Shown piece after piece: positions 25,977-35,072 of a stretch of 64,000 nt of DNA. The DNA is from Acetobacteraceae bacterium. GTDB lineage: Bacteria > Pseudomonadota > Alphaproteobacteria > Acetobacterales > Acetobacteraceae. The DNA lies in assembly GCA_027482245.1 (NCBI GenBank), contig JAIXWG010000034.1, forward strand, positions 105,289-169,288, written 5' to 3'. Position numbers and translations under genes: made by a program. A model generated the notes under the pieces. The model ran no database searches, was not told the DNA's origin, and was given only the letters and a program-made list of their open reading frames with translations. Numbering within the stretch: position 1 is the first letter of the stretch; each line of letters opens with the position of its first letter.

Positions 25977-26408
25977 TCAGGTCTCGATCGCGCGGTACCA
26001 GCGGCGCGTACGCAGCAGCCTGCCGCTGCGCTTCGGCTGCAGGTCGTGCTCCTCCATCAACCGCTTCACGCGGCGCTCGGCCTCCGTCTGGGTCAGGGAG
26101 GAGCCGGAGCGGGCGCGGTAGAAAGCGACGACCTTTCCAAAATCGTCGCGGGAGACGCGTCCACGGCCATCCGCCATGGTCCGCAGCAGCTGAGTTCCAG
26201 AACGGCCGAGCTCGCCTTCCAGAGCGATCTCGTCGCCCTCGGCATGGGCGCGCACGATGCCGGATGCCTCGTCGAGGCTGAGGCCGTAGCGGCTCAAACC
26301 CTCCTCGAGAAGCTTGCGCTCCTGCTCCCGGTCGAGGAAGCGCCTTCCCTGCATGTGCAGTTTGACCAGTTCGGTGAATTGGGCGCGGGGCCTGACGTCG
26401 TGAGTCAT
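25977..26408 (-). CDS. Stand-alone copy of the domain fused to the carbonic-anhydrase-like protein
   Basis: A 143-residue soluble helical protein. Residues 33-143 align by eye with residues 209-320 of the carbonic-anhydrase-like protein at 20978: LLEEGLSRYGLSLDEASGIV against LLTRGVTEYGLTAEQAQQML, DGRGRVSRDDF against DRQGRIAKQDV, LTQTEAERRVKRL against VTTGEARQRVARI, then a shared Trp near the end. The DGRGRVSRDDF segment looks somewhat like an EF-hand loop but is too short of acidic residues to claim calcium binding. Sits ten bases upstream of the small secreted-protein frame. Family unknown. Confidence 0.7.
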   Translation of the reverse strand: MTHDVRPRAQFTELVKLHMQGRRFLDREQERKLLEEGLSRYGLSLDEASGIVRAHAEGDEIALEGELGRSGTQLLRTMADGRGRVSRDDFGKVVAFYRARSGSSLTQTEAERRVKRLMEEHDLQPKRSGRLLRTRRWYRAIET

Positions 26409-26523
26409 CGCCCCTGGCCTTCCCGCATCCCTGATGCGCGGCGAGAGCCAAGGCCCCCAGCCGTAGCATGGCTGTTGCAGCGTGAGATCGGGAGAATGTC
26501 GTTTTGAAACAAGGGTATCGCCT

Positions 26524-27270
26524 TCAGTGGCGGAGTTCGTGAAGCGAAGCGGGGCGGAGCACCGGCGCCGGCCTCGTCGGCGGCATCTGCATCTCCTGCT
26601 GCAAGCCCTGGCCGTCCTGAAGCCGTTGGTTCAGCCTGTCGATCGAGCGCAGGATGCGTGCCGCGTCGATGCTCACCGGCGCATCGACCGGGGCAAGGAT
26701 AAGCTTCAGCTTCGGCAGCGGGAAAAGGTCGATCTCCACCTTGTCCACCGAGAAGCCACCGATCTCATTCGCGTCCAGCACGGCGCGTACGATGGCTCGC
26801 TGCATTGCGTCGAGCGGGGCCGGATTCCGACGCGCATGGCGCTCTAACTGGCGCTCGACATAATCGCGGTCCGCCTCGGTCAGCTCGCGCGCCTGGCCGA
26901 AGGTGAGCGACAGGCTCGGAAGCAGGCTTACCGAGCTTTCGATCTCCTTCAGCTTGTAGCCGGCGACGTCCATCAGCCACGCGAAGTCGTCGCGCGCGCG
27001 CGCATGCCGTCGAGCGGTGTCGGTGGCGCTGCGCATCACCTGGGTGGCACTGGGGCCGAAGCCGAGCCGGCCGATCACGTCCGACCAAAGCCGCTCTGCA
27101 CGTTCGCCGAAGCTCTCTGACTGCGGCAGGTCCTGCAACGGTACGGTGACGGCAGTCCCGCCCTGCGACACGGTCCATGCGGGAGAATGCTGCGCCCTGG
27201 CCGGCGGCGCCAGACTGGTCGCGCCGAGCAGAAGCATCGCGCAGGCTGCTCTGCAGATCAGATGGCTCAT
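26524..27270 (-). CDS. Secreted protein of unknown function
   Basis: A 248-residue protein with a signal peptide (MSHLICRAACAMLLLGATSL, cleavage near APPARAQ). The mature part is amphipathic, with LWSDVIGRLGFGPSATQVM, a helix GYKLKEIESSVSLLPSLSL and a beta-like segment GGFSVDKVEIDLFPLPKLKL. The C-terminus is Gln/Pro-rich. No family recognised. It lies between the PstS-like gene (41 bp upstream) and the domain protein at 25977. Confidence 0.62.
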   Translation of the reverse strand: MSHLICRAACAMLLLGATSLAPPARAQHSPAWTVSQGGTAVTVPLQDLPQSESFGERAERLWSDVIGRLGFGPSATQVMRSATDTARRHARARDDFAWLMDVAGYKLKEIESSVSLLPSLSLTFGQARELTEADRDYVERQLERHARRNPAPLDAMQRAIVRAVLDANEIGGFSVDKVEIDLFPLPKLKLILAPVDAPVSIDAARILRSIDRLNQRLQDGQGLQQEMQMPPTRPAPVLRPASLHELRH

Positions 27271-27310
27271 CGCGGTGTCGTCCTGGATTGCGTTGCGGGT
27301 CGACGGCGTC

Positions 27311-28456
27311 TCATTGGGACTTCGTGATCATGCGATCCGCGATGCGGCGCTGTTCGGCCCGCTCGGCAGGCGGCAACGGCAGCACACCGGCGATGGTCAA
27401 GTATCCCCCCGGGCCGGCCGCCTGTTCGCTGGTCACCTCGCCTAGTATCTCACGGATACCACGCACCACGCCGACACCATGACGGCTCTGGCCGTGCTGA
27501 CGCTTGGCGTAGAGGTAGATCGTCTGCGCCTGGTTGTAGTCGAGCGTCATGATGCTCGCCGCAGCCGGGAGCACCCCATCGAGGCTGAGAGGCAGCAGAT
27601 TGCCGCCGGAGCGCAGCAGCTGATCGAAGGACATTACTGCGATCGTCCCGGGCGGCGCGGCCAACAGCGCGCCAACGATATCGTCGGCGCCCACCGCGAT
27701 CACCCGCCCGTCGGCGCGCAGCGAGATGCATTTGGAGCGGCGGTATGCCGCCTCGAACAACAGCCTAATCGCGCGCACTTCGCGACAGCCGGCTTCGAGG
27801 ATCAAGTCCTCCATCAGCGCCCGCATGCCGCTCCCGACCTCGGGCACCAGGACGCGGATCTCGCGTCGCGGCAGGGAGGGGTCCACGTCGGCCCAGACTA
27901 CGGCGCGGTTGGGGGTAAAGCCATCGCCGTCCGTGCGCTCCGATGCCAGGCCCTGGTAGACATGGCGGCTACTGAGTACCGGCATGATGTCGCCACGTCG
28001 CGTGGCCAGCACGACGGCGCCGTAGCCAAGGCGAATCTCGACGACGTCGGTCACGCCGTTTGTCTGACAGGCTTCGAAGACCGCGCGCGGCATGCGGCGG
28101 GTGACAAGCGCGAGGTCGGGCGTTTCCGGGCCGACGCCGGCGCAGAACAGTTCGAAGGCCCGGGCCGTGCCGGCGACCTCAAGCTGCGGCCTCTGTACGC
28201 CCTCGAAGCGTTCTGCAAAGCGGCCGGCCAGCATCCGGCCGATTGCCTCTGAGGAGGAAGAACCCGCGATGACAAGCTGCTCGCGCAGCGTAACGCTTCC
28301 CTGCGCCGCGGCCGGCATCGCTGCCAGCACGGTTGCAAGCAGACCAGCAATTCCAAGCGCGGTTTTGCGCACGCGCGTCTCCATCAAAACTCGTTCGGGC
28401 CACTTTGCCCTGGAACCGCTGTAACGGCGTCGGCGGTCGGCAAGTGGCGGGCTCAT
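27311..28456 (-). CDS. PstS-like periplasmic binding protein
   Basis: A periplasmic-binding-fold protein resembling phosphate-binding PstS: after a signal region (KTALGIAGLLATVLAAMPAA) come LVIAGSSSSEAIGRMLAGRF (PstS begins similarly with G-S-S/T), PDLALVTRRMPRAVFEAC, VVLATRRGDIMPVLSSRHVY and a C-terminal part with the YNQAQTIYLYAKRQH segment. The ATG at 28456 overlaps the upstream stop (ATGA); ATG 28384, which leaves a more usual signal peptide, is the alternative. No PstABC follows. Ligand unknown; phosphate-contact residues cannot be confirmed by eye. Confidence 0.75.
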   Translation of the reverse strand: MSPPLADRRRRYSGSRAKWPERVLMETRVRKTALGIAGLLATVLAAMPAAAQGSVTLREQLVIAGSSSSEAIGRMLAGRFAERFEGVQRPQLEVAGTARAFELFCAGVGPETPDLALVTRRMPRAVFEACQTNGVTDVVEIRLGYGAVVLATRRGDIMPVLSSRHVYQGLASERTDGDGFTPNRAVVWADVDPSLPRREIRVLVPEVGSGMRALMEDLILEAGCREVRAIRLLFEAAYRRSKCISLRADGRVIAVGADDIVGALLAAPPGTIAVMSFDQLLRSGGNLLPLSLDGVLPAAASIMTLDYNQAQTIYLYAKRQHGQSRHGVGVVRGIREILGEVTSEQAAGPGGYLTIAGVLPLPPAERAEQRRIADRMITKSQ

Positions 28457-29433
28457 GTGGGTCTGTGGCTGCTGCCGGCGATGGCGCGCAGCAGCGTCTC
28501 CTGCACGGCTTGCTCAACGGCGAGGCGGGCGCGCGCCTGCGCCAGCCACCCTGCGACCAGCGGCTGAACTCGTTCATCGAGCATCGCCGCGTCCGCCACC
28601 GCGTCAGCCAGGTTGCCGCGCCGCAGCTGCTCCTGGATGCGGTGCACGCTGGCGTCCACGTCGCTCGGTGCCGGCGGTGCGGCGAGCCCGATCGTGGCAA
28701 AGGCCGAGCGCAACGCCGTCCCGGCCCGCGCCACCATCCCGGCCGCCTGCGGTGCGCGTGCTGCGAGCGTGGGCGCAAGCGCAGCAAAGCGTTCGCGCAG
28801 CTCGGCTTCTGTCGCAAGGCCACGGGCGGCATGGCTCGCGAGCGCCTCCGCCAGCGGGCGGGGCAGCGAGTCGGCCAGGGCAAGATTGGCGGCCGCCTGG
28901 TATTCGCGTAGCCAGGGGCGAGCCGAGGCGACGGCCGCCTGCAAATGCAGCATCGCAAGGATAAAGCGCTGTTGCTGCATGGCACGCCCGCCGTCAGTCT
29001 CCAGCGCGCGCCGCGACATCTCCTCGCTGCGCGCCGCTGACGTTTCAAGGCGGCCGATCGCGTTCTCGATCGCGGCGAACCTCTCTGTCGAACGCGCCCG
29101 TTCGTCGGCCAGGTTGCGCTCGATCCGGACGGCTGCGCCGAGGGCGGCATTCGCGCGCTGCACCGCGTCGGCGAGGTGCGCATCCGCGCCGGATGACGGT
29201 GCGCTGGTGGCCGGCGCATCGGCGGCTAGGGCCGTTCCCGTGGCTGGGCGGTCGGCCCAAAGCATCCATGCCGCCACGACAACAACGCCGAGCGCGAAGC
29301 CGCCGAGCGGGCCGGCGGCGACGCGTCCAAACCGCGCAATGGCCTGGCGACGGCTCGGCGGCGTCGCTACGACATCGGCCCGCCCGGAATCGGCGAATGC
29401 GGCCGGCATCATTCTGGATGCATGGCGGGACAT
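28453..29433 (-). CDS. Membrane-anchored COG4223/Mic60-like protein
   Basis: About 326 residues from ATG 29433. One N-terminal transmembrane segment (PLGGFALGVVVVAAWMLWA), a coiled coil (ADAVQRANAALGAAVRIERN to about residue 160) and a C-terminal helical domain with RGLATEAELRERFAALAPTL and LRRGNLADAVADAAMLDERV. This is the layout of alphaproteobacterial COG4223 proteins, bacterial relatives of mitofilin/Mic60. A shorter, secreted relative is at 22373. The long open frame upstream of 29433 overlaps the carbonic-anhydrase-like gene and is not credible. Confidence 0.68.
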   Translation of the reverse strand: MSRHASRMMPAAFADSGRADVVATPPSRRQAIARFGRVAAGPLGGFALGVVVVAAWMLWADRPATGTALAADAPATSAPSSGADAHLADAVQRANAALGAAVRIERNLADERARSTERFAAIENAIGRLETSAARSEEMSRRALETDGGRAMQQQRFILAMLHLQAAVASARPWLREYQAAANLALADSLPRPLAEALASHAARGLATEAELRERFAALAPTLAARAPQAAGMVARAGTALRSAFATIGLAAPPAPSDVDASVHRIQEQLRRGNLADAVADAAMLDERVQPLVAGWLAQARARLAVEQAVQETLLRAIAGSSHRPT

Positions 29434-29599
29434 GCTCAGCGCCCGCTTCCCGGAAGCCAGCGCACGTTGCGAGGCGCCGAGCGCGACACAGTGTGCCCTG
29501 AACGCCCGATGCCTGACAGAGTACCAGTCCGAACCATCCGCGCGCCTACGTCCCGATCTGCTGCCGCAGGGCGATGCCGCACTGCGCGCATCGCACGGG

Positions 29600-30169
29600 C
29601 TAGCCGACTGCATCGACGTTACCGTCGATGTCCATGATTCCGGCGACAACGAGAAGTGCGGGCTGACGGCGTCGGACCTCGCTGGTGAAGGCCCGCAGCA
29701 TCTCGCCATGTGATGCATTTTCAGCCTCCCGCGTCGCCACCGCCGCCTCGCCGAACGCCAGCTTGGCCGCACCACAGTCGCGGTGGGTCATTGCGACGAC
29801 GCGCTTGATGCGGTGCAGCTGGACGGTGATGTCGAGGTTCTCCCAGAAGGCGGCGTGCCAGGCGGCGAAGCGCGGGTGCACGGCACCGATCGGCCCCCCG
29901 GCAACCACGAAGTGGCTGTAGCGCCCGCGCATGTCGTTAGCTGCCATATAGCGCGCGCTTGTGTCGGTGAATCGTGGGTCGATGCAGTTCAGTAGCATCG
30001 CCTCGTACTCGCCGCTTGCGGCAGACGCCGAGCGGTGCAGCACCGAAGCACCGAGCAGAGCGCCGCCGAAAGCCAGCATTCGGCGCCGGCCGAGCGCGCC
30101 TTCGCCACGACAGCATGGGCAGGGGGTCGCGCGCTTTGCGTGTTGGGGCGGGGGAGCGGACGGTTTCAT
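29600..30169 (-). CDS. Secreted beta-carbonic-anhydrase-like protein
   Basis: A 189-residue protein with a Cys-rich start (CPCC at 17-20) and a Tat-like signal (GRRRMLAFGGALLGASVLHR). The mature part has C62-I-D64-P-R66 and H129-R-D-C132, the beta-carbonic-anhydrase zinc and dyad motifs in the same variant form (CIDPRF) as the protein at 20978. It ends soon after the fold's core (IMDIDGNVDAVG), lacking the second domain of that paralogue. Predicted periplasmic. It is the first gene of the block 24828-30169 and is divergent from a methyltransferase gene. Confidence 0.74.
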   Translation of the reverse strand: MKPSAPPPQHAKRATPCPCCRGEGALGRRRMLAFGGALLGASVLHRSASAASGEYEAMLLNCIDPRFTDTSARYMAANDMRGRYSHFVVAGGPIGAVHPRFAAWHAAFWENLDITVQLHRIKRVVAMTHRDCGAAKLAFGEAAVATREAENASHGEMLRAFTSEVRRRQPALLVVAGIMDIDGNVDAVG

Positions 30170-30480
30170 AGCGAAAACTATTCGCCCTGCGTGGGCGGAC
30201 GCGTCAATCGGCGATGCGGCAAAACCACAATTGTCGACACGACTCCATCGAGATCGGTTTGTGATGCGCCTTGTGCCCTGCGAGCATCTTCCGATGCGAG
30301 CCGTGAAAGCAATCAAGCATTGCGCATTTGTCGTTGGCATCTGGCGGAGGAGGTGGTGATACCTCCCGGTAAGCCTCGTGCGCGCTGTGCAGCGCGCTGC
30401 GCGCGGCAGGTCCAGCGTTGCCGGACGCAGGCGCTGCTGCATGATCACACGGGGCGGGCGCTGCACGCAGGCATGTCCAG
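30170..30480. promoter_or_regulatory. Divergent promoter region of the cluster
   Basis: The 311-bp gap between the secreted carbonic-anhydrase-like gene and the divergent methyltransferase gene is AT-richer than its surroundings. It should contain the promoters of both arms. I could not assign -35/-10 boxes with confidence, and saw no gene. Confidence 0.4.
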
Positions 30481-31155
30481 ATGACTATCGATCCGTGGCG
30501 ACCCAGCGAATACACCGCGTTCCTGATCCGGACCCTGGAGATGGAGGCGCGCCATCTCGTGCGCGGCGCTGTCCTTGAACTTGGGGTCGGTTCCGGCGCG
30601 GTCCTGGCGTCGATCGCCGCTCTCGGAGCGAAGACCCTCGTCGGCACTGACATCGATCCCTCCGCCGTCGAGCAGACCAGGCAGCTTCTTCGGACTATGG
30701 GCCATTCTGCCGAACTGCTGACCGGCGATCTCTGGGCTCCTCTGGAAGGGCGGCGCTTTGACCTGATTGTCGCCAACCCACCGCACTTCGCGACGGTCGC
30801 ACGCGGCTATCCTGGACGGCCGCTGAGCTGGAGCCATGGCGGACCGGATGGCCGCGATGTGATGGATCCGCTGCTGCGCGGGCTCCGTCAGCACCTCGCC
30901 GATGGCGGGCATGCCGTCCTGGTGCACAGCGCCTTCCTTGGCCTGGACGCAACGCGGCGGCTGCTGGCGGAGGAGGGGCTCCGAACGCAGCGGCTCGCCT
31001 CAACGCTGATGCCGCTGGCACCGGAGAAGCGCGCCGTGATGACGCCGGATGTCCTCCGATCCTCCGGCCCGGAGAGCCTGCGGCATATCGGCCAGTACAC
31101 GTTCCTCGCGACGGACATCCTCGTGGTCAGCGCAGCGAGCCCTTATGAGGGCTGA
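30481..31155 (+). CDS. Class I SAM-dependent methyltransferase (HemK/PrmC-like core)
   Basis: A 224-residue methyltransferase with motif I ELGVGSGAVLASIAALG, the acidic motif II loop VGTDIDPSAV, and the N6-type/PrmC-like NPPHF motif (IVANPPHFATVA). The NPPY/F motif implies amino-group methylation of a protein glutamine, nucleic acid or small molecule. It lacks the N-terminal helical domain of true PrmC. It is the first gene of the forward arm; its stop overlaps the next gene's start by 11 bp. Confidence 0.8.
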   Translation: MTIDPWRPSEYTAFLIRTLEMEARHLVRGAVLELGVGSGAVLASIAALGAKTLVGTDIDPSAVEQTRQLLRTMGHSAELLTGDLWAPLEGRRFDLIVANPPHFATVARGYPGRPLSWSHGGPDGRDVMDPLLRGLRQHLADGGHAVLVHSAFLGLDATRRLLAEEGLRTQRLASTLMPLAPEKRAVMTPDVLRSSGPESLRHIGQYTFLATDILVVSAASPYEG

Positions 31156-32791
31156 ACGCCTGTTCCGCCTGCTGGTCCTCGCCCTCTTCTCGCTCGCTGT
31201 CGTCATTCCCGCCTCCGCCGCTGCGACGGAGGAGACGATCGCGTCGTTGCTGGCCGAGGCGCGCTTGTTGGCGGACGGCCGCCCCTGTGAGCAGCTGACG
31301 CAGGATAGTCTTGCGCGTGTGCTCTGCCGCGGGCAGATCCGGATCGGTGTGCGGACGAACTACGAAGGCTTCGGCCTTCGCCGCTCTGACGCTGCCGGTG
31401 GAGCGTGGACCGGATACGAGATCGACGTCGCGCGTGCTGTCGCGGCGCGGCTTGGCGTTACACTGGAACTGGTCGGTGCGACGCCGGCCACCCGCATTGC
31501 GATGCTCGTCGAACAGCGCGTCGATGTGGTGATCGCTACCATGGGACACACGGTTCTACGGGACGAGCAGATCCGCTTCGTGCGGCCGCACTACTACCGG
31601 TCGCAGACGGTCATCATTGGCGACCGACGTATTGCCGTGCAGGACGAGCAGGATCTGGATGGGCGCACTGTCTGCGTGCCGCTTGGCAACGCCGACACTG
31701 CACGAATCGCCGGGGGTGGCGCGCGACTCCTGATCTTCGACAATCCTCAGCAGATGGTGGACGCGCTGCGCAAGGACATCTGCACCCTCGTGATGCACGA
31801 TGATTCGTTCTTCAGCGCGAGCTTCACCGATCCTGCCTTCCGGCAGCGCTTCGAGCCGAAACTTGTCGTGTCCTCGCTACCCTGGGGCATGGCGACGGCG
31901 CACGACGATCGGCTCGCCCGCCTTCTCGATCTGGTCTCGGTCGCATGGCATGCAGAGAGGCGCTTCCTGGCGCTGGCACGGCCACATTCAATCGAGACAG
32001 GCTTCCTTCAGGCTCAGCACCAGGTATGGGTATCGGCCGCCTGCCGCGACGCAACTGGGGGCGCACGGTCTGAGTGCCTTGATGCCCCTGCCGACAGCAA
32101 CCTCGCCCCGACAGCGATGGCCGGGCCGGTCGAGGGGTTCGAGCATTGGCTTCGCGACGTCCTTGGTCTAAGCGTGACCTTCCCGATGCTGAAATGGCAG
32201 GTCGCGAGAGACCTGTTTCTTTGGGGCGTCTTGATCTCCCTCCTGCTGGTTGCTGGTTCGCTGGTGGCGACCTTCGCCTTTGCTGTCGGCTTCGGCGTGG
32301 CGCTCTCCTCCTCTTCCCTCATCCTACGCCTGGCAACGCGGACGCTGACGGGCGTCATGCAGTGTTCGCCGCTGGTGCTGCTGCTCTTCCTGGGCTACGC
32401 GACCGTCAGTACGATGTTGCCCTACTCGACCGGGCTGGCGCTGCTGATCTCCATCTGCATGATCGGGCTGTACAACGGCAGCCATGCGGCACAGGCCATT
32501 GCCGATGCCTATGGGGCGTTGCGGGCGACGCAACGGGCCGAAGAACCTTCGCTCCGCAAGGCCCTGCAGGTCGCGTCGGTTCAGATGATGTCCTTCCTGG
32601 TAAACGCGGCCAAGAGCAGCTCGATCGCGAGCATGATCGGCGTGCCGGAACTTCTGAACGCGCTGACGGACATCACCTCCTTCACCAGCGAGCGCGTGAT
32701 GACCTATTCCTTCCTGCTCGTCTTCTACTCCCTGCTGGTTCTGGTGGTCGTATGGGCAACGAAGTCTGTGCAGCGGCGGCTTCAGCCATGA
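31145..32791 (+). CDS. Fused substrate-binding protein / permease of amino-acid ABC type
   Basis: A 548-residue fusion. After a signal/anchor (LFRLLVLALFSLAVVIPASA), residues about 50-290 are a polar-amino-acid binding domain (QIRIGVRTNYEGFGL, YEIDVARAVAARLGVTLELV, RVDVVIATMGHTVLRDEQIR). Residues about 340-540 are a GlnP/HisM-type permease with helices and the end of the family core (SSSIASMIGVPELLNAL). The EAA loop that docks the ATPase is not recognisable. Start ATG 31145 overlaps the methyltransferase gene. No ATPase gene is nearby, so normal ABC transport is doubtful. Confidence 0.82.
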   Translation: MRAERLFRLLVLALFSLAVVIPASAAATEETIASLLAEARLLADGRPCEQLTQDSLARVLCRGQIRIGVRTNYEGFGLRRSDAAGGAWTGYEIDVARAVAARLGVTLELVGATPATRIAMLVEQRVDVVIATMGHTVLRDEQIRFVRPHYYRSQTVIIGDRRIAVQDEQDLDGRTVCVPLGNADTARIAGGGARLLIFDNPQQMVDALRKDICTLVMHDDSFFSASFTDPAFRQRFEPKLVVSSLPWGMATAHDDRLARLLDLVSVAWHAERRFLALARPHSIETGFLQAQHQVWVSAACRDATGGARSECLDAPADSNLAPTAMAGPVEGFEHWLRDVLGLSVTFPMLKWQVARDLFLWGVLISLLLVAGSLVATFAFAVGFGVALSSSSLILRLATRTLTGVMQCSPLVLLLFLGYATVSTMLPYSTGLALLISICMIGLYNGSHAAQAIADAYGALRATQRAEEPSLRKALQVASVQMMSFLVNAAKSSSIASMIGVPELLNALTDITSFTSERVMTYSFLLVFYSLLVLVVVWATKSVQRRLQP

Positions 32792-32801
32792 GCAGGGCGC
32801 G

Positions 32802-33440
32802 ATGATAGAGGTGCTTCCGGCCTTCGCGCCCCGCTTCCTCGAAGGCCTCGTGGTGAACCTCGAGATTGCCATGGCCTCGCTCGCTGTCGGCGCGGCTGCC
32901 GGCTTGCCGCTGGCCGCGCTGCTTGCCTCGCAGGGGCTGCCGGCGCGCGCAGCCTCCCTCATCGTTGCCGCGTTGCGCGCCGCGCCGACTTTCGTGGTCA
33001 TGTTCTTTCTTCTGAACGTCATGCCCCGCGACTACGCGCCCTTCGGCGTGGTCGTCAGAGACTGGGGAATGATCGCGGTGATCCTGTCGCAGGCCGTCTA
33101 TGCTGCCGCCTATATTGCGGATAATGGCGCAGCCGCATTGCGTTCATTGAGGGCCGGCGACACCGCCGCAGCCGTCATCTTCCTGCCGAGCCTCGCACGT
33201 GCTTTCTGCGTGCTGCTGATGTCGTCCGGAGTCGCGGCCGCAGTCGGCATCCCGGAGGCGATATTTATCACCATTCGTGAGGCGGAGCGCATGCCGGACA
33301 TCGCCGACCGCGTCGCACTTTGCCTGACGGTCATGCTGTTCTTCGCTGTGCTGATGCAGAGCGCCTTTGCGCTGATTGACCGGGCGCGGTCTCGGCTGTT
33401 GCGTTGGCTTGAGAGATCAAGCAATCCTGCAGGACGGTAA
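32802..33440 (+). CDS. Amino-acid ABC-type permease-like membrane protein
   Basis: A 212-residue membrane protein of the His/Glu permease type: FLEGLVVNLEIAMASLAVGA is the usual N-terminal helix, ALRAAPTFVVMFFLLNVMP follows the typical R-x-x-P segment, and SSGVAAAVGIPEAIF corresponds to the conserved SVIGVPEL region. Between them the expected EAA motif (EAAxALG...LP-A) is missing, replaced by LRSLRAGDTAAAVIFLPS. It follows the fusion gene by 10 bp and probably pairs with its membrane domain. No ATPase is encoded in the cluster. Confidence 0.8.
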   Translation: MIEVLPAFAPRFLEGLVVNLEIAMASLAVGAAAGLPLAALLASQGLPARAASLIVAALRAAPTFVVMFFLLNVMPRDYAPFGVVVRDWGMIAVILSQAVYAAAYIADNGAAALRSLRAGDTAAAVIFLPSLARAFCVLLMSSGVAAAVGIPEAIFITIREAERMPDIADRVALCLTVMLFFAVLMQSAFALIDRARSRLLRWLERSSNPAGR

Positions 33441-34172
33441 CGTCGTGCTCGTCCAGAACGCGATCGTCGCGGGTGACGTGCGGTGTGATGTCGTCGCGCG
33501 CGAGGCGACGAGCGGCTACGAGGCTTGCAGAGGCGGCCTCCAGCAGCGGAGGCAGAGTGCCCCGCAGGCAGATTGCGTCCTTAGCCGGTACGACCCGCCG
33601 CATGCCTGCCGCGTCATTGTCATGCCCTTGATGAGGTTGGGGCAGCAGGTCGATCAGGTAGCGTTGCGGGTCCGCGGCCCGGGGCGTAGGTGTCGATGAC
33701 CGCCGGCGGAGCAGCGCCGCCCGAGGGCCGGTCATGGCGGGCGATCACGGAGAACTAGTCGGTCTTCGTGCTGCCGCGGCCCTTCTCGAGCACTGGCGCC
33801 GAGGTCTCGTCGGCGAACAGCCTCGCCGGGAGCAGCGGGATCTTCATCATTCGTCGCACGACGAGGACGGCCTCGTCGGCGCCGGTGTCGACCCAGGCGG
33901 CGAGCGTCGCGTGGTCCATCCTGATGCCCTGCCGGGCGAGGACCCCGGCTCGCTCGGACGCCACAGTGCCAGCCACTATGCTCGCCATCGCTCCACCTCC
34001 GCGATGGCCTTCCTCTCAGCGTTCAGCGCCGCGCCGTACGAAGGGCCGCGAGGCAACGCTTACGCGCGGGCGATGCCCGGGCCCGCGCGCTGGCGAGCCT
34101 CACCGCGCGAACCGTCTGGGTCGTGCAGAACCTGCCGGTATCTTGCCCTGACCGCTACGTCAGGCCCTTGTG
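33441..34172 (-). pseudogene. IS66-family transposase remnants
   Basis: On the reverse strand, 33988-33755 encodes LARQGIRMDHATLAAWVDTG and LPARLFADETSAPVLEKGRG, a clear piece of IS66 TnpC. Continuing downstream in broken frames are traces of the next conserved segment (IARHDRPSGGAAPPAVIDTY, about 33750-33690). The remainder to 33441 has lost recognisable sequence. No intact ORF or ends are visible. This remnant marks the right edge of the 19.4-33.4 kb cluster. Confidence 0.68.
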
Positions 34173-35072
<900 letters not shown>

